Positions 22,561 through 33,207 are shown, counted from the stretch's first letter. The stretch is DNA of 64,000 bases from an uncultured Lactobacillus sp. (GCA_905204935.1 CAJLBJ010000002.1:1-64000), one strand, 5' to 3'. Notes: a model not told the origin generated them from the sequence alone. Translations and numbers: made by a program.

Positions 22561-22744
22561 AGAATTAAATGAATTAACCACTGCTGAAATGCTTGAAAAA
22601 GAAAAGCAATATAAAGAAGAATTATTCAACTTACGCTTCCAATTAGCTACCGGTCAATTAGAAAATACTGCTCGCTTGAAGGAAGTTCGTAAATCGATTG
22701 CACGCATCAAAACAGCGTTGCGTCAAGCAGAATTAAACAAATAA
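22550..22744 (+). CDS. rpmC: 50S ribosomal protein L29
   Basis: 64 residues, a two-helix protein by the tunnel exit. I choose ATG 22550 ([10 protein letters not shown]) as in relatives. A GTG four codons earlier is too close to its SD. The start lies inside the last codons of rplP, an 11-base overlap that favours coupling. Confidence 0.94.
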   Translation: MKAKELNELTTAEMLEKEKQYKEELFNLRFQLATGQLENTARLKEVRKSIARIKTALRQAELNK

Positions 22745-22770
22745 GAATACGAAAGGGAGGCTAATCGCGC

Positions 22771-23037
22771 ATGAGTGAAAGTCGTAACCAACGCAAAGTC
22801 TATCAAGGACGTGTCGTTTCTGACAAGATGGATAAAACTATCACAGTTGTTGTTGAAACTTACAAGAATCACAAAGTTTACGGCAAACGTGTTAAGTATT
22901 CCAAAAAATTTAAAGCACATGACGAAAACAACGAAGCAAAAGTTGGCGATATCGTCAAAATTATGGAAACTCGCCCATTGTCAGCTACAAAACGTTTCCG
23001 TTTATTAGAAATCGTTGAAAAAGCAGTTATTTTGTAA
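22771..23037 (+). CDS. rpsQ: 30S ribosomal protein S17
   Basis: 88 residues, an OB-fold primary 16S rRNA binder needed early in 30S assembly. The core [12 protein letters not shown] is standard. ATG follows AAAGGGAGG, 26 bases after rpmC. Confidence 0.96.
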   Translation: MSESRNQRKVYQGRVVSDKMDKTITVVVETYKNHKVYGKRVKYSKKFKAHDENNEAKVGDIVKIMETRPLSATKRFRLLEIVEKAVIL

Positions 23038-23095
23038 TAAATAACATTTGCACTGATTCGTATTCTGATCTAATAACGAAAGGAGGACACATACT

Positions 23096-23464
23096 GTGAT
23101 CCAACAAGAGAGTCGTTTAAAAGTCGCTGATAACTCCGGTGCTCGTGAAATTTTAGTTATTAAGATTTTGGGTGGTTCCCGTGTGAAGACTGCAAATATC
23201 GGTGACATCATTGTTGCTACTGTTAAACAAGCAACACCAGGTGGCGTTGTCAAAAAAGGTGATGTTGTAAAAGCTGTTGTTGTTCGTACTAAGTATGGTA
23301 CACACCGTCCAGATGGCTCATACATCAAGTTTGACGAAAATGCTGCTGTAATTATTGGTGAAGATAAATCACCTAAGGGTACACGTATTTTTGGGCCTGT
23401 TGCTCGTGAATTACGTGACGGAAACTTCATGAAGATCGTTTCCTTAGCACCTGAAGTATTATAA
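23096..23464 (+). CDS. rplN: 50S ribosomal protein L14
   Basis: 122 residues from GTG after AAAGGAGG; the start [16 protein letters not shown] is canonical. L14 forms an intersubunit bridge with helix 44 and is the target of the silencing factor RsfS. The 58-base gap to rpsQ marks the usual S10/spc junction, but I see no clear promoter there. Confidence 0.96.
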   Translation: MIQQESRLKVADNSGAREILVIKILGGSRVKTANIGDIIVATVKQATPGGVVKKGDVVKAVVVRTKYGTHRPDGSYIKFDENAAVIIGEDKSPKGTRIFGPVARELRDGNFMKIVSLAPEVL

Positions 23465-23499
23465 TAACCATCTATCTGGCAAGGAGGTGCACATAAAGA

Positions 23500-23811
23500 A
23501 TGTTCGTTAAAAAGAATGACAAAGTTAAAGTTATCGCAGGTAAAGATAAAGGTAAAGAAGGCATTGTAGAACAAGTCTTCCCAGCAAAAGACCGTGTGAT
23601 CGTTAAAGGTGTGAACATCGTTAAGAAGCATCAAAAGCCAACTAATGCAAATCCTAATGGTGGGATTGTTGAAGTTGAAGCACCAATTCATGTTTCTAAC
23701 GTTATGCTCATCGATCCTTCTAACAACGAAGCAACTCGTGTTGGCTTCAAGGTAGAAGATGGTAAGAAAGTCCGTGTTTCTAAAAAAACAGGTGAAACTT
23801 TAGATAAGTAG
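23500..23811 (+). CDS. rplX: 50S ribosomal protein L24
   Basis: 103 residues with an N-terminal KOW motif ([18 protein letters not shown]). L24 is one of the two assembly initiators of the 50S subunit. ATG follows AAGGAGGTG with a slightly long 13-base spacing. Confidence 0.96.
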   Translation: MFVKKNDKVKVIAGKDKGKEGIVEQVFPAKDRVIVKGVNIVKKHQKPTNANPNGGIVEVEAPIHVSNVMLIDPSNNEATRVGFKVEDGKKVRVSKKTGETLDK

Positions 23812-23836
23812 TTAGGGAAAGGAGGATACTTTCTTC

Positions 23837-24379
23837 ATGGTTAACCGTTTAAAAGAAAAATATGAAAAAGAAGTCGTTCCATCATTAATGGAAAAATTCA
23901 ATTACACATCTATCATGCAAGCACCAAAGGTTGATAAGATTGTTATCAACATGGGTGTGGGTGATGCTGTAAGCAACGCTAAGAATTTGGATGAAGCTGT
24001 TGAAGAATTGACATTGATCTCTGGTCAAAAACCAGTTATCACAAAAGCTAAAAAGTCAATCGCTGGCTTCCGTTTACGTGAAGGTATGCCTATCGGAGCA
24101 AAGGTTACATTACGTGGCCAACGCATGTACGAATTCTTAGACAAGTTGGTTTCTGTATCATTACCACGTGTGCGTGACTTCCACGGTGTAAGTAAGCGTG
24201 CCTTCGATGGTCGCGGTAACTACACTTTGGGTGTACGTGAACAATTGATTTTCCCTGAAATCGATTTTGATAATGTTAATAAAGTTCGTGGTATGGATAT
24301 CGTAATCGTTACAACTGCAAATACTGACGAAGAATCCAAAGAATTATTGACACAGCTTGGAATGCCATTCGCTAAATAA
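23837..24379 (+). CDS. rplE: 50S ribosomal protein L5
   Basis: 180 residues. L5 binds 5S rRNA and contacts P-site tRNA and S13. Complete; ATG follows AAAGGAGG. Confidence 0.97.
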   Translation: MVNRLKEKYEKEVVPSLMEKFNYTSIMQAPKVDKIVINMGVGDAVSNAKNLDEAVEELTLISGQKPVITKAKKSIAGFRLREGMPIGAKVTLRGQRMYEFLDKLVSVSLPRVRDFHGVSKRAFDGRGNYTLGVREQLIFPEIDFDNVNKVRGMDIVIVTTANTDEESKELLTQLGMPFAK

Positions 24380-24394
24380 GAGGGGGTTACACAC

Positions 24395-24580
24395 TTGGCT
24401 AAAAAGTCACAAATTGCAAAGAATAAGCGTCCTGCTAAGTTCTCAACACAAGAATATACACGTTGCGAACGTTGTGGCCGCCCACATTCTGTATATCGTA
24501 AGTTTAAGTTATGCCGTGTTTGCCTACGAGATCTTGCTCATAAGGGTCAAATCCCTGGCATGAAAAAGGCTAGCTGGTAA
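24395..24580 (+). CDS. rpsN: 30S ribosomal protein S14, zinc-binding type
   Basis: 61 residues from TTG after GAGGGGG. The short type-Z form, with a zinc ribbon C24-x2-C27...C40-x2-C43. Many Firmicutes also carry a longer zinc-free copy elsewhere that replaces it in zinc shortage; none is in this window. Confidence 0.95.
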   Translation: MAKKSQIAKNKRPAKFSTQEYTRCERCGRPHSVYRKFKLCRVCLRDLAHKGQIPGMKKASW

Positions 24581-24612
24581 TCCAACAATAGACATGTAAA
24601 GGAGGCAAAAAC

Positions 24613-25011
24613 ATGGTCATGACTGATCCAATTGCAGACTTCTTAACACGCGTGCGCAATGCTAACATGGCAAAGCACGAATCAGTAGAAGTACCTGCTT
24701 CAAAAATCAAGCGTGACATCGCAGAAATCCTTAAAAATGAAGGTTTCGTACGCGATGTTGAATATATTGATGATAACAAGCAAGGTATCATCCGCGTATT
24801 CTTGAAATATGGAAAGAACAATGAACGCGTAATCTCTGGTATTCGTCGTATCTCAAAACCAGGTTTACGTTCTTACGTAAAAGCAGATGCAGTTCCTAAG
24901 GTTTTAAATGGCTTAGGTATTGCTATCTTATCAACATCTGAAGGTGTTATGACAGATAAAGATGCTCGCGCTAAGAAAATCGGCGGCGAAGTTATCGCTT
25001 ACGTATGGTAA
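24613..25011 (+). CDS. rpsH: 30S ribosomal protein S8
   Basis: 132 residues. S8 binds the central domain of 16S rRNA, and in E. coli it represses the spc operon at the rplE start. ATG 24613 follows AAAGGAGG; a second ATG two codons later ([11 protein letters not shown]) is an alternative start that changes little. Confidence 0.96.
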   Translation: MVMTDPIADFLTRVRNANMAKHESVEVPASKIKRDIAEILKNEGFVRDVEYIDDNKQGIIRVFLKYGKNNERVISGIRRISKPGLRSYVKADAVPKVLNGLGIAILSTSEGVMTDKDARAKKIGGEVIAYVW

Positions 25012-25042
25012 TATAATTTAACCGTAAGGAGGTGTCCATCTC

Positions 25043-25579
25043 GTGAGTCGTATTGGTTTTAAAGTAGTTGAATTGCCTGCTGGCGTTGAAGTTAAACAAG
25101 ACGGCAACGTAGTGACTGTTAAAGGTCCTAAAGGCGAATTAACTCGTGAATTCTCTGACAAGATTGCAATCAAAGTAGAAGGTAATCAAGTAACATTTGA
25201 ACGTTCTGCTGAAGATAATAAGACAAAAGCATTACATGGTACAACTCGTGCTAACTTCCATAACATGGTAGTTGGTGTATCTGAAGGCTTCAAGAAAGAA
25301 CTTGAACTTCGTGGTGTTGGTTACCGTGCACAAATGAAGGGTAGCACACTTGTATTAAACGTTGGCTACTCCCATCCAGTTGAATTTGCTGAAGAAGAAG
25401 GCGTGAAGTTTGAAGCACCTTCTGCAACATCAATCATCGTTTCTGGTATCAGCAAAGAAGTTGTTGGTGACGTTGCTGCGCGTATTCGTGCAACTCGTGC
25501 ACCAGAACCTTACAAGGGCAAAGGTATTCGCTATGTTGGTGAATTTGTTCGTCGTAAGGAAGGTAAGACTGGTAAATAA
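25043..25579 (+). CDS. rplF: 50S ribosomal protein L6
   Basis: 178 residues from GTG after TAAGGAGGTG. Two L6 repeats; the C-terminal repeat ends in the conserved [20 protein letters not shown], next to the factor-binding site and sarcin-ricin loop. Confidence 0.96.
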   Translation: MSRIGFKVVELPAGVEVKQDGNVVTVKGPKGELTREFSDKIAIKVEGNQVTFERSAEDNKTKALHGTTRANFHNMVVGVSEGFKKELELRGVGYRAQMKGSTLVLNVGYSHPVEFAEEEGVKFEAPSATSIIVSGISKEVVGDVAARIRATRAPEPYKGKGIRYVGEFVRRKEGKTGK

Positions 25580-25629
25580 TAAAAACGCAGCGTAACTCGC
25601 TGATAAAATTAATCTAAGAGGTGAAAATT

Positions 25630-25986
25630 GTGATTTCAAAACCAGATAAGAATAAGACACGTCAAAAACGTCATACACGTGTCCGTGGTAAAATCTCTGG
25701 TACTGCTGAGTGCCCACGCTTAAATGTTTATCGTTCAAACAAAAACATCTACGCTCAAGTTATTGATGACGTAGCGGGTGTGACGCTAGTTAGTGCCTCT
25801 ACTTTAGACAGTGAAGTAAGTGGCAACACAAAGACAGAACAAGCTAGTTCTGTAGGTGCTGTTGTTGCTAAACGTGCTGTAGAAAAAGGTATCAAAGAAG
25901 TTGTATTTGACCGTGGCGGATACCTATATCATGGTCGTGTACAAGCTTTGGCTGAAGCTGCACGCGAAAATGGTTTGGACTTTTAG
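25630..25986 (+). CDS. rplR: 50S ribosomal protein L18
   Basis: 118 residues, binding 5S rRNA with L5. I choose GTG 25630 ([15 protein letters not shown]), six bases after AAGAGGTG. The GTG nine bases upstream is part of that Shine-Dalgarno. The core [20 protein letters not shown] is typical. Confidence 0.94.
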   Translation: MISKPDKNKTRQKRHTRVRGKISGTAECPRLNVYRSNKNIYAQVIDDVAGVTLVSASTLDSEVSGNTKTEQASSVGAVVAKRAVEKGIKEVVFDRGGYLYHGRVQALAEAARENGLDF

Positions 25987-26007
25987 GAAAAGGAGGAAAT
26001 AACGTTT

Positions 26008-26508
26008 ATGGCTTTTATTGATCCAGCTCAATTAGATTTAGAAGATCGCGTTGTTGCGATTAACCGTATCACTAAAGTTGTAAAAGGTGGACGTCGTCTA
26101 CGTTTCGCTGCTTTAGTTGTTGTTGGTGACCACAACGGCCACGTAGGTTTTGGTACTGGTAAAGCTCAAGAAGTACCAGAAGCTATTCGTAAGGCTGTTG
26201 ACGCTGCTCGTAAGAACTTAATCGAAGTTCCTACTGTTGGAACGACACTTCCTCACGAAGTTATTGGTCAATACAGTGGTAGTCGTATTATGTTGAAACC
26301 AGCTATTGCCGGTTCCGGAGTTGCAGCAGGTGGTGCTGTTCGTGCCGTTATGGAACTTGCAGGTATTGCTGATGTTACAAGTAAATCATTAGGTTCAAAT
26401 ACACCAGTTAATGTTGTACGTGCTACATTTGATGGTTTAGTAAATATGAAGGACGCTGAAAGTGTCGCAAAATTACGCGGCGTTTCCGTTCAACATTTAG
26501 CAGAATAA
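26008..26508 (+). CDS. rpsE: 30S ribosomal protein S5
   Basis: 166 residues: an S5 dsRNA-binding N-domain with the basic loop [19 protein letters not shown], where spectinomycin-resistance changes occur (wild type here as far as I can judge), then the C-domain with [19 protein letters not shown]. It works in decoding fidelity with S4 and S12. Confidence 0.97.
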   Translation: MAFIDPAQLDLEDRVVAINRITKVVKGGRRLRFAALVVVGDHNGHVGFGTGKAQEVPEAIRKAVDAARKNLIEVPTVGTTLPHEVIGQYSGSRIMLKPAIAGSGVAAGGAVRAVMELAGIADVTSKSLGSNTPVNVVRATFDGLVNMKDAESVAKLRGVSVQHLAE

Positions 26509-26521
26509 GGAGGACATATTC

Positions 26522-26704
26522 ATGGATAAATTAAAAGTTACTTTAATTCGTTCTGTCATTGGACGTCCTCAAAACCAACGCGATATCGTAAAAGGCTTAG
26601 GTCTTGGTCGAGTAAATAGCTCTGTTGTTGTTCCTGACAATGCAGCTATGCGTGGTGCAATTAGAAAAATCAATCATTTAGTGGACGTTGAATTGGCTAA
26701 ATAG
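26522..26704 (+). CDS. rpmD: 50S ribosomal protein L30
   Basis: 60 residues, complete, with the typical [20 protein letters not shown] core. ATG follows AAGGAGG, 13 bases after rpsE. L30 is a small protein of the 50S central region, absent in some lineages but kept here. Confidence 0.95.
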   Translation: MDKLKVTLIRSVIGRPQNQRDIVKGLGLGRVNSSVVVPDNAAMRGAIRKINHLVDVELAK

Positions 26705-26739
26705 TCTATTTTATAAATTAACAAGGAGGTGCCAACCTA

Positions 26740-27174
26740 ATGAAATTACATGAATTGAAACCTGCTGAAGGTTCACGCCAAGTACGTAATCGTGTTGGTC
26801 GTGGTACTTCATCTGGTAATGGTAAGACTGCTGGTCGTGGTCAAAAAGGTCAAAAGGCTCGCGGTAAGGTACGTTTAGGTTTTGAAGGTGGACAAATGCC
26901 ATTGTTCCGTCGTATGCCAAAACGTGGTTTCAAGAACATCAATCGTAAAGAATATGCTATTGTAAACTTGGAAACTTTAAATAAATTTGAAGATGGTGCA
27001 GAAGTAACACCTGCATTATTAGTAGAATCTGGTATCATTAAAGATGAAAAAGATGGTATCAAAGTACTTGGCAATGGTACATTGAACAAGCAATTGACTG
27101 TAAAGGCAAGCAAGTTCTCTGCATCTGCTAAGGAAGCAATCGAATCTAAAGGCGGTAAAGCTGAGGTGATTTAA
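26740..27174 (+). CDS. rplO: 50S ribosomal protein L15
   Basis: 144 residues. The glycine- and arginine-rich N-terminal extension ([19 protein letters not shown]) threads into 23S rRNA; the globular C-terminal half follows. It ends 2 bases before secY, so the two are probably translationally coupled. Confidence 0.96.
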   Translation: MKLHELKPAEGSRQVRNRVGRGTSSGNGKTAGRGQKGQKARGKVRLGFEGGQMPLFRRMPKRGFKNINRKEYAIVNLETLNKFEDGAEVTPALLVESGIIKDEKDGIKVLGNGTLNKQLTVKASKFSASAKEAIESKGGKAEVI

Positions 27175-27176
27175 TA

Positions 27177-28472
27177 ATGCTTAAGACAATGAAGAACGCC
27201 TTAGCTGTAAAAGAGATTCGAAAAAAAATCTTATTTACCTTAGGTGTCTTGATTGTATTTCGCTTAGGCACTTATATCACCGTCCCTGGGATCAACGCTA
27301 AGGCTTTGACTAGCGTTGCATCTTCAGGGTTAATTAGTATCTTGAATACTTTTAGTGGTGGCGGTTTAACAAATTATTCCGTTCTTGCGATGGGAGTTTC
27401 TCCATACATTACCGCTCAAATCATTGTCCAATTGTTACAAATGGACATCGTGCCACGTTTTGTGGAATGGAGCAAGCAAGGGGAAGTTGGTCGTCGTAAA
27501 CTTAATCAAGTGACAAGATATTTGACGATCGTGCTCGCGTTTATACAATCAATCGGAATCACTGCTGGTTTTAACACTTTAAGTAGTTTGAATTTAGTTA
27601 AAGATCCAAGTGTACAAACATACGTGACTATCGGTATCATTTTGACGGCCGGTACGATGTTTACAACATGGCTTGGTGATATGATTACCGAACGTGGTTT
27701 AGGTAACGGGATTTCAATGATTATTATGGCCGGAATCGTTGCACGTATTCCAACAGGCATTCATAAGATTTTCAACGAACAATTTTTAGGAGTACCAACT
27801 GCTGAATTATGGAAACCAATCTTGTATTGTGTAGCATTGTTTGTGATTATCTTAATCATCGTAACCTTTGTTACCTATGTACAACAAGCAAGCTATAAGA
27901 TTCCAATTCAATATACAAGAAGATTAGCCGGTGCTAGCGAAAACTCATACCTTCCATTGAAGGTCAATGTAGCTGGAGTTATTCCAGTTATCTTTGCTAG
28001 TTCGTTTATTGCAACGCCACAAGCTATCTTGATGGCCTTTACACAAAGTCATAGTGCAGATACTTGGTATCAAGTAATGACTAAGATTTTTAACATGCAA
28101 ACAGCACCTGGTATGACATTGTATACTGTATTGATTATCTTGTTTACATTCTTCTATGCTTTTGTGCAAGTTAATCCAGAAAAATTATCTGAAAACTTAC
28201 AAAAGCAAGGTAGTTATATTCCTTCGGTTTGGCCGGGTAAAGAAACTGAAAAGTATGTAACAGGTTTGTTGATGCGTTTAAGTTCAGTAGGTTCTTTGTT
28301 CTTAGGTTTAGTGGCTTTAATTCCGCTATTAGCTGCAGCAATTTGGGGCTTGGATGAATCCATCGGTTTAGGTGGTACAAGTCTTTTGATTGTTGTGGGG
28401 GTAACCTTAGAAACAATGCGTCAAATTAACGGTATGATGATGAAACGTGAATATGTAGGCTTTATCAGATAA
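27177..28472 (+). CDS. secY: SecY protein translocase subunit
   Basis: 431 residues with about ten transmembrane helices. SecY forms the pore of the Sec translocon with SecE and SecG. Family blocks are visible, such as GLGNGISMIIMAGI and the cytoplasmic loop PIQYTRR in the 6/7-8/9 region that binds SecA and the ribosome. ATG lies 2 bases after rplO and its SD (GAGGTGA) is inside rplO. A long 17-bp terminator follows, so adk is mostly transcribed separately. Confidence 0.97.
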   Translation: MLKTMKNALAVKEIRKKILFTLGVLIVFRLGTYITVPGINAKALTSVASSGLISILNTFSGGGLTNYSVLAMGVSPYITAQIIVQLLQMDIVPRFVEWSKQGEVGRRKLNQVTRYLTIVLAFIQSIGITAGFNTLSSLNLVKDPSVQTYVTIGIILTAGTMFTTWLGDMITERGLGNGISMIIMAGIVARIPTGIHKIFNEQFLGVPTAELWKPILYCVALFVIILIIVTFVTYVQQASYKIPIQYTRRLAGASENSYLPLKVNVAGVIPVIFASSFIATPQAILMAFTQSHSADTWYQVMTKIFNMQTAPGMTLYTVLIILFTFFYAFVQVNPEKLSENLQKQGSYIPSVWPGKETEKYVTGLLMRLSSVGSLFLGLVALIPLLAAAIWGLDESIGLGGTSLLIVVGVTLETMRQINGMMMKREYVGFIR

Positions 28473-28480
28473 AACTTTTG

Positions 28481-28522
28481 AAAGTTGGTTTAAACAATTT
28501 GTTGTTTGAACCAACTTTTTTT
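28481..28522 (+). terminator. terminator after secY
   Basis: A 17-bp stem (28481-28497 with 28502-28518, one G-U pair) with a TTTG-type loop and a T-run. A strong stop between secY and adk. Confidence 0.9.
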
Positions 28523-28550
28523 GGTTGTTGTAGCAAATTTAAGGTATAAT
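28521..28550 (+). promoter_or_regulatory. possible adk promoter
   Basis: Consensus TATAAT (28545-28550) with a weak TTGGTT (28521-28526) 18 bases before it. It would start transcription directly after the secY terminator, 40 bases before adk. Confidence 0.6.
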
Positions 28551-28569
28551 ATAGTAGTTATTATTATAA

Positions 28570-29250
<681 letters not shown>

Positions 29251-29259
29251 TAAAAAAAC

Positions 29260-29329
29260 AACCTGAATTAGCATTTTTTAGCAATAAGGCTTGTAAAAAC
29301 GCCTTGGCTATGGTATGATAATTCAGGTT
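29260..29329 (+). promoter_or_regulatory. infA/alpha-operon promoter inside an inverted repeat
   Basis: TTGTAA (29291-29296), 17-base spacer, extended -10 TGg-TATGAT (29314-29319). An 11-bp perfect inverted repeat (AACCTGAATTA 29260-29270 with TAATTCAGGTT 29319-29329) brackets it, so the same DNA can give a hairpin with a U-rich tail in adk read-through RNA. Confidence 0.72.
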
Positions 29330-29461
29330 TATCTTTTCAATAGGCCCAGTTTGCCCTTTTTTAGGACAAGCGGACTTGCGGAAAAAGGTGGGACTCCGTA
29401 AAAGCTTCTCACATTTTTACGTGTAAAGTTTTCAAACCAATTTTTAAGGAGGTACTTTTGC
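29330..29461 (+). promoter_or_regulatory. infA 5' leader
   Basis: About 130 transcribed bases with locally raised GC (AGCGGACTTGCGG, GTGGGACTCCG) and no credible ORF. AAGC/GCTT and GGA/TCC pairings can be drawn around 29370-29406. A structured leader is likely; I do not recognise its class. Confidence 0.4.
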
Positions 29462-29680
29462 GTGGCGAAAGATGATGTGATTGAAATTGAGGGTACGATC
29501 AAAGAAACGTTGCCAAATGCGATGTTCAAAGTTGAACTCGAAAACGGGCATGAAATTCTAGCACACGTTTCCGGTAAGATCCGCATGAATTATATTCGTA
29601 TTCTGCCCGGAGACAAGGTTACTGTTGAAATGTCCCCTTACGATTTGACTAAGGGTCGCATTACCTATCGCTTTAAATAG
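29462..29680 (+). CDS. infA: translation initiation factor IF-1
   Basis: 72 residues, a single OB fold that blocks the A site during initiation. GTG 29462 gives the standard N-terminus [23 protein letters not shown] lies upstream at a somewhat long spacing. It starts the infA-rpmJ-rpsM-rpsK-rpoA-rplQ group. Confidence 0.95.
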   Translation: MAKDDVIEIEGTIKETLPNAMFKVELENGHEILAHVSGKIRMNYIRILPGDKVTVEMSPYDLTKGRITYRFK

Positions 29681-29714
29681 ATTGTACTTCAAAACTATTT
29701 AGGAGGTATAATTC

Positions 29715-29828
29715 ATGAAAGTAAGACCATCAGTTAAACCAATGTGCGAACATTGCAAAGTAATCAAGCGCAAAGGTCGCGTTATGGTTATTTGTGATAA
29801 CCCTAAGCACAAACAACGTCAAGGATAA
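29715..29828 (+). CDS. rpmJ: 50S ribosomal protein L36
   Basis: 37 residues ([15 protein letters not shown]... ending HKQRQG). The zinc-ribbon ligands C11, C14, C27 and H32 are all present, so this is the zinc-dependent form. ATG follows AGGAGG. It lies 34 bases after infA and 25 before rpsM. Confidence 0.96.
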   Translation: MKVRPSVKPMCEHCKVIKRKGRVMVICDNPKHKQRQG

Positions 29829-29853
29829 TAATTAATTAGGAGGTGTAATTGTA

Positions 29854-30219
29854 ATGGCTCGTATTGCAGGTGTCGATTTACCACGTAACAAGTGTGTCGT
29901 AATCGGATTAACTTACATTTATGGTATCGGTAATTCCACAGCTCAAAAGATCTTGAGCGAAGCAGGTGTTTCAGAAGATGTTCGTGTACGTGATTTAACA
30001 GCTGATCAAGAAGATAAGATTCGTGCAGTTGTAGATAAGTACAAAGTTGAAGGTGATCTTCGTCGTGAAGTTTCCTTAAACATCAAGCGTCTTTCTGAAA
30101 TTGGCTCTTACCGTGGTCTACGTCATCGTCGTCATTTACCAGTTCGCGGTCAAAATACTAAGAACAACGCACGTACACGTAAAGGCCCAGCAGTTTCAAT
30201 TGCAGGTAAAAAGAAATAA
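29854..30219 (+). CDS. rpsM: 30S ribosomal protein S13
   Basis: 121 residues. S13 makes head bridges to L5 and touches P-site tRNA with its basic tail; the [14 protein letters not shown] block is intact. ATG follows AGGAGGTG. Confidence 0.97.
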   Translation: MARIAGVDLPRNKCVVIGLTYIYGIGNSTAQKILSEAGVSEDVRVRDLTADQEDKIRAVVDKYKVEGDLRREVSLNIKRLSEIGSYRGLRHRRHLPVRGQNTKNNARTRKGPAVSIAGKKK

Positions 30220-30246
30220 TAATTAACAAAGGAGGTTAGCTATTTC

Positions 30247-30633
30247 ATGGCAGTTAAGAAATCACGCAAGCGCCGTGTAAAGAAGAATATAGAGAGCGGT
30301 GTTGCACATATTCATTCAACATTCAATAATACACTTGTTATGATTACTGATGTTCATGGTAACGCAGTAGCATGGTCTTCAGCTGGTTCTCTTGGTTTCA
30401 AGGGTTCTCGTAAGTCTACACCATTTGCAGCACAAATGGCTTCTGAAGCAGCTGCTAAAGGTGCTATGGAACATGGTATGAAGACAGTTGAAGTAGCAGT
30501 TAAAGGACCAGGTTCTGGTCGTGAAGCAGCAATTCGTGCTCTTCAAACAACAGGTTTGGAAGTTACATCTATCAAGGATGTTACACCAGTTCCTCATAAC
30601 GGATGCCGTCCTCCAAAACGCCGTCGTGTTTAA
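30247..30633 (+). CDS. rpsK: 30S ribosomal protein S11
   Basis: 128 residues, platform protein near the E site and mRNA. The C-terminus [13 protein letters not shown] is canonical. ATG follows AAAGGAGG with 9-base spacing. Confidence 0.97.
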   Translation: MAVKKSRKRRVKKNIESGVAHIHSTFNNTLVMITDVHGNAVAWSSAGSLGFKGSRKSTPFAAQMASEAAAKGAMEHGMKTVEVAVKGPGSGREAAIRALQTTGLEVTSIKDVTPVPHNGCRPPKRRRV

Positions 30634-30717
30634 TGTGGGTCAGTATTCATTTTTGAGAGAAACTCATAATGTTTTCGCCAGATTACACGTTACGTTTTGA
30701 AAGGGGTAAAGATAAGA

Positions 30718-31662
30718 ATGATCGAATTTGAAAAACCAAAAATTCACAAAATTGAAGAAAATGAAAACTACGGTAAATTTGTCATCGAACCATTAGAACG
30801 TGGTTACGGTACAACTTTGGGCAATTCTTTACGCCGTATTTTGCTATCTTCTTTACCAGGTGCTGCTATTACAGATGTCCAAATTGATGGAGTGTTGCAT
30901 GAGTTTTCCACTGTGGAAGGCGTTTTAGAAGATGTAACAGCTATTATTTTGAATCTGAAGAAGGTTGCCTTAAAGTTAGATTCTGAAGATGCTCAAACAT
31001 TAGAAATTGATGTAACTGGTCCTATGGAAGTAACAGCTGGCGACATTCAAGTAGGCAGCGGTGTTGAGGTTCTAAATCCGGATCTTTACATCTGTACAGT
31101 AGCTCAAGGAGCTTCTTTCCATGCTCGGATGACTGCTAACAAGGGTCGTGGTTATGTTTCCGCAACAGAAAACAAGGCTAAAGCAGACGATATGCCAATC
31201 GGCGTTTTAGCAATCGACTCTATTTATACCCCGATCGAACGTGTCAACTACCAAGTAGAAAAAACACGTGTTGGTCAAAAAAATGATTATGACAAATTAA
31301 CACTTGATGTTTGGACAAATGCTTCAATCACACCAAGCGAAGCAATCAGTTTATCTGCAAAGATCTTGACTGAACATTTGACTTTATTTGTTGATTTAAC
31401 CGATGAAGCTAAGAATGCTGAAATTATGGTTGAAAAAGAAGAAACTCATAAAGAAAAGATGCTTGAAATGACGATTGAAGAGTTAGACTTGTCTGTTCGT
31501 TCATACAACTGCTTGAAGCGAGCGGGTATCAACACTGTACAAGAATTAACTAATAAGTCCGAAGCTGATATGATGAAGGTTCGTAACCTCGGACGCAAGT
31601 CTTTAGAAGAAGTTAAGAACAAGTTGGAAGCTTTAGGGCTATCCTTACGTCATGATGATTAA
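30718..31662 (+). CDS. rpoA: RNA polymerase alpha subunit
   Basis: 314 residues. The N-domain assembles the polymerase ([14 protein letters not shown] block), a linker rich in acidic residues follows, and the C-domain binds UP elements and activators ([16 protein letters not shown]...[15 protein letters not shown]). ATG 30718 gives [14 protein letters not shown] as in relatives; an in-frame TTG at 30697 precedes the SD GAAAGGGG and is rejected. Confidence 0.97.
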   Translation: MIEFEKPKIHKIEENENYGKFVIEPLERGYGTTLGNSLRRILLSSLPGAAITDVQIDGVLHEFSTVEGVLEDVTAIILNLKKVALKLDSEDAQTLEIDVTGPMEVTAGDIQVGSGVEVLNPDLYICTVAQGASFHARMTANKGRGYVSATENKAKADDMPIGVLAIDSIYTPIERVNYQVEKTRVGQKNDYDKLTLDVWTNASITPSEAISLSAKILTEHLTLFVDLTDEAKNAEIMVEKEETHKEKMLEMTIEELDLSVRSYNCLKRAGINTVQELTNKSEADMMKVRNLGRKSLEEVKNKLEALGLSLRHDD

Positions 31663-31691
31663 TATTTTCAACTAAAGGAGGGAATCTGTTC

Positions 31692-32075
31692 ATGGCTTAC
31701 CGCAAATTAGGTCGTACAAGTGCACACCGTAAATCAATGTTACGTAACTTAACAACAGACGTTATTGTTAACGGTAAAATCGTTACAACAGAAACTCGTG
31801 CTAAAGAAGTACGTCGTTTCGTTGAAAGAATGATTACTTTAGGTAAAAAAGGTGATTTAGCTTCTCGTCGTCGTGCTGCTGCATTCTTGATGGATGTTGT
31901 TGCTGATGTTAAAGAAGATGATGACAAGGTTGTTGTACAAACAGCTTTACAAAAATTATTCGATGACGTAGCTCCTCGTTATAAGGAACGTAACGGTGGT
32001 TACACACGTATCCTCAAGATGGAACAACGTCGCGGCGATGCAGCTAAGATGGTTGTGCTTGAATTAGTAGACTAA
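31692..32075 (+). CDS. rplQ: 50S ribosomal protein L17
   Basis: 127 residues, beside the tunnel exit. The start [20 protein letters not shown] is standard. It is the last gene of the superoperon and is followed by a structured 3' element. Confidence 0.97.
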   Translation: MAYRKLGRTSAHRKSMLRNLTTDVIVNGKIVTTETRAKEVRRFVERMITLGKKGDLASRRRAAAFLMDVVADVKEDDDKVVVQTALQKLFDDVAPRYKERNGGYTRILKMEQRRGDAAKMVVLELVD

Positions 32076-32099
32076 TCCAATAGCTAAATAAAAAAATTG

Positions 32100-32213
32100 T
32101 CACTTTCATGGCGATAACGGGGCGTTACGATGTTGGGTAACACCGAGTCTAGTCCTAAGTACCGTGTCCAGCGGGGAACGGGAACACTTCGTCATGGAAA
32201 GTGATTTTTTTAT
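32100..32213 (+). ncRNA. L17 downstream element (L17DE-like structured 3' UTR)
   Basis: A GC-rich, clearly structured stretch right after rplQ. Outer stem CACTTTC (32101-32107) with GAAAGTG (32197-32203), extended by ATG/CAT across a one-base bulge; inner hairpin GTTAC (32124-32128)/GTAAC (32137-32141); another arm GTGT (32164-32167)/ACAC (32184-32187). A run of seven T follows, so it also ends transcription. Position matches the 'L17 downstream element' described in Lactobacillales as a conserved RNA in the 3' UTR of rplQ; its function is unknown. I have not aligned it to the published model. Confidence 0.75.
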
Positions 32214-32240
32214 CTTCAAATAATCGTGGGTATAAAGTGA

Positions 32241-32279
32241 AAAGATAGGTATTCGTAAGTGAATACCTATCTTTTTTTG
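32241..32279 (+). terminator. second terminator after rplQ
   Basis: AAAGATAGGTATTC (32241-32254) pairs with GAATACCTATCTTT (32261-32274), then T-run. With the L17 element this makes a double stop before ecfA1. Confidence 0.9.
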
Positions 32280-32309
32280 TAAATAAAAGTACTTTTTTAT
32301 TATTTTAAG

Positions 32310-32337
32310 TTAATCAGACAGCTGAATATGGTATGAT
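32310..32337 (+). promoter_or_regulatory. ecfA1 operon promoter
   Basis: Extended -10 TGg-TATGAT (hexamer 32332-32337) with a weak TTAATC (32310-32315) 16 bases before it. The same extended -10 is used at the infA promoter. Confidence 0.6.
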
Positions 32338-32370
32338 AAAACTATTAGACTATGGAAAGGTACAGATGAG

Positions 32371-33207
32371 ATGAGTGCAATAATTGAAATCAAGGATTTA
32401 TGCTTCAGCTATCCTAAAGCACCTAAAAAAACCTTAAATAATATTAATTTACAGATTAAAGCAGGACAATGGGTCGCTTTGATTGGACATAATGGTAGTG
32501 GCAAATCAACATTGGCTAAGGCAATTGACGGGTTGTTGGTGCCGCAAAGTGGTCAAATCTTTGTTGATGGGCAACTACTCGATGCGCAAAGTGTTTGGGA
32601 GATTCGAAAAAAGATTGGGATGGTCTTTCAAAATCCGGATAATCAATTTGTTGGCGCAGATGTCGAGGGCGATATTGCCTTTGGCCTAGAAAACCAAGGG
32701 ATTGAACGCTCTGAAATGGTTAAACGCGTAAATGAAGCGTTAAAAGCGGTTGATATGCAAGCTTTTGCCAAACACGAACCGGTCCGCTTATCTGGTGGCC
32801 AAAAACAACGGGTGGCGATTGCGGGAGTCTTGGCCTTACAGCCTAAAATTGTGATTTTTGATGAATCGACGAGTATGCTTGATCCTAAGGGACGCCACGA
32901 GATTATCGACTTGATGCGTAAGCTCAACCAAGAAAAAGGTTTTACCGTGATTTCGATTACGCATGATATCGATGAAGCAGCCTTGGCCGATCGAGTTATC
33001 GTGTTAGATGACGGGGTGATTGTGGCAGACGATCAACCGGCTAAGATTTTTGCGCGTGGCCAAGAGCTAATCGAGCTTGGTTTAGATGTGCCGTATCCCG
33101 AAAAATTAAAGCAAGCCTTGAAAAATAACGGGGTCGAGGTTTTAGAGCAGTATTTAGATGAAGAAAGAATGGTCGAATGGATATGTCAATTAGTCTTGAA
33201 AAATTAA
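32371..33207 (+). CDS. ecfA1: EcfA1, ECF transporter ATPase
   Basis: 278 residues. One of two ATPases of the shared energising module for vitamin and metal uptake through exchangeable S components. Walker A GHNGSGKST (39-47), signature LSGGQKQR (about 147), Walker B IVIFDES (about 162-168), with FDES in place of the more usual LDEP. The C-terminus overlaps the start of ecfA2 by 31 bases, so the two subunits are probably coupled. The position between rplQ and truA is conserved in Lactobacillales. No S component is in this window. Confidence 0.94.
   Translation: MSAIIEIKDLCFSYPKAPKKTLNNINLQIKAGQWVALIGHNGSGKSTLAKAIDGLLVPQSGQIFVDGQLLDAQSVWEIRKKIGMVFQNPDNQFVGADVEGDIAFGLENQGIERSEMVKRVNEALKAVDMQAFAKHEPVRLSGGQKQRVAIAGVLALQPKIVIFDESTSMLDPKGRHEIIDLMRKLNQEKGFTVISITHDIDEAALADRVIVLDDGVIVADDQPAKIFARGQELIELGLDVPYPEKLKQALKNNGVEVLEQYLDEERMVEWICQLVLKN

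Noticed and set aside
29329..29586. 85-residue minus-strand frame over the infA leader and start
   Set aside because: Antisense to infA and its leader, with no RBS and no family resemblance.
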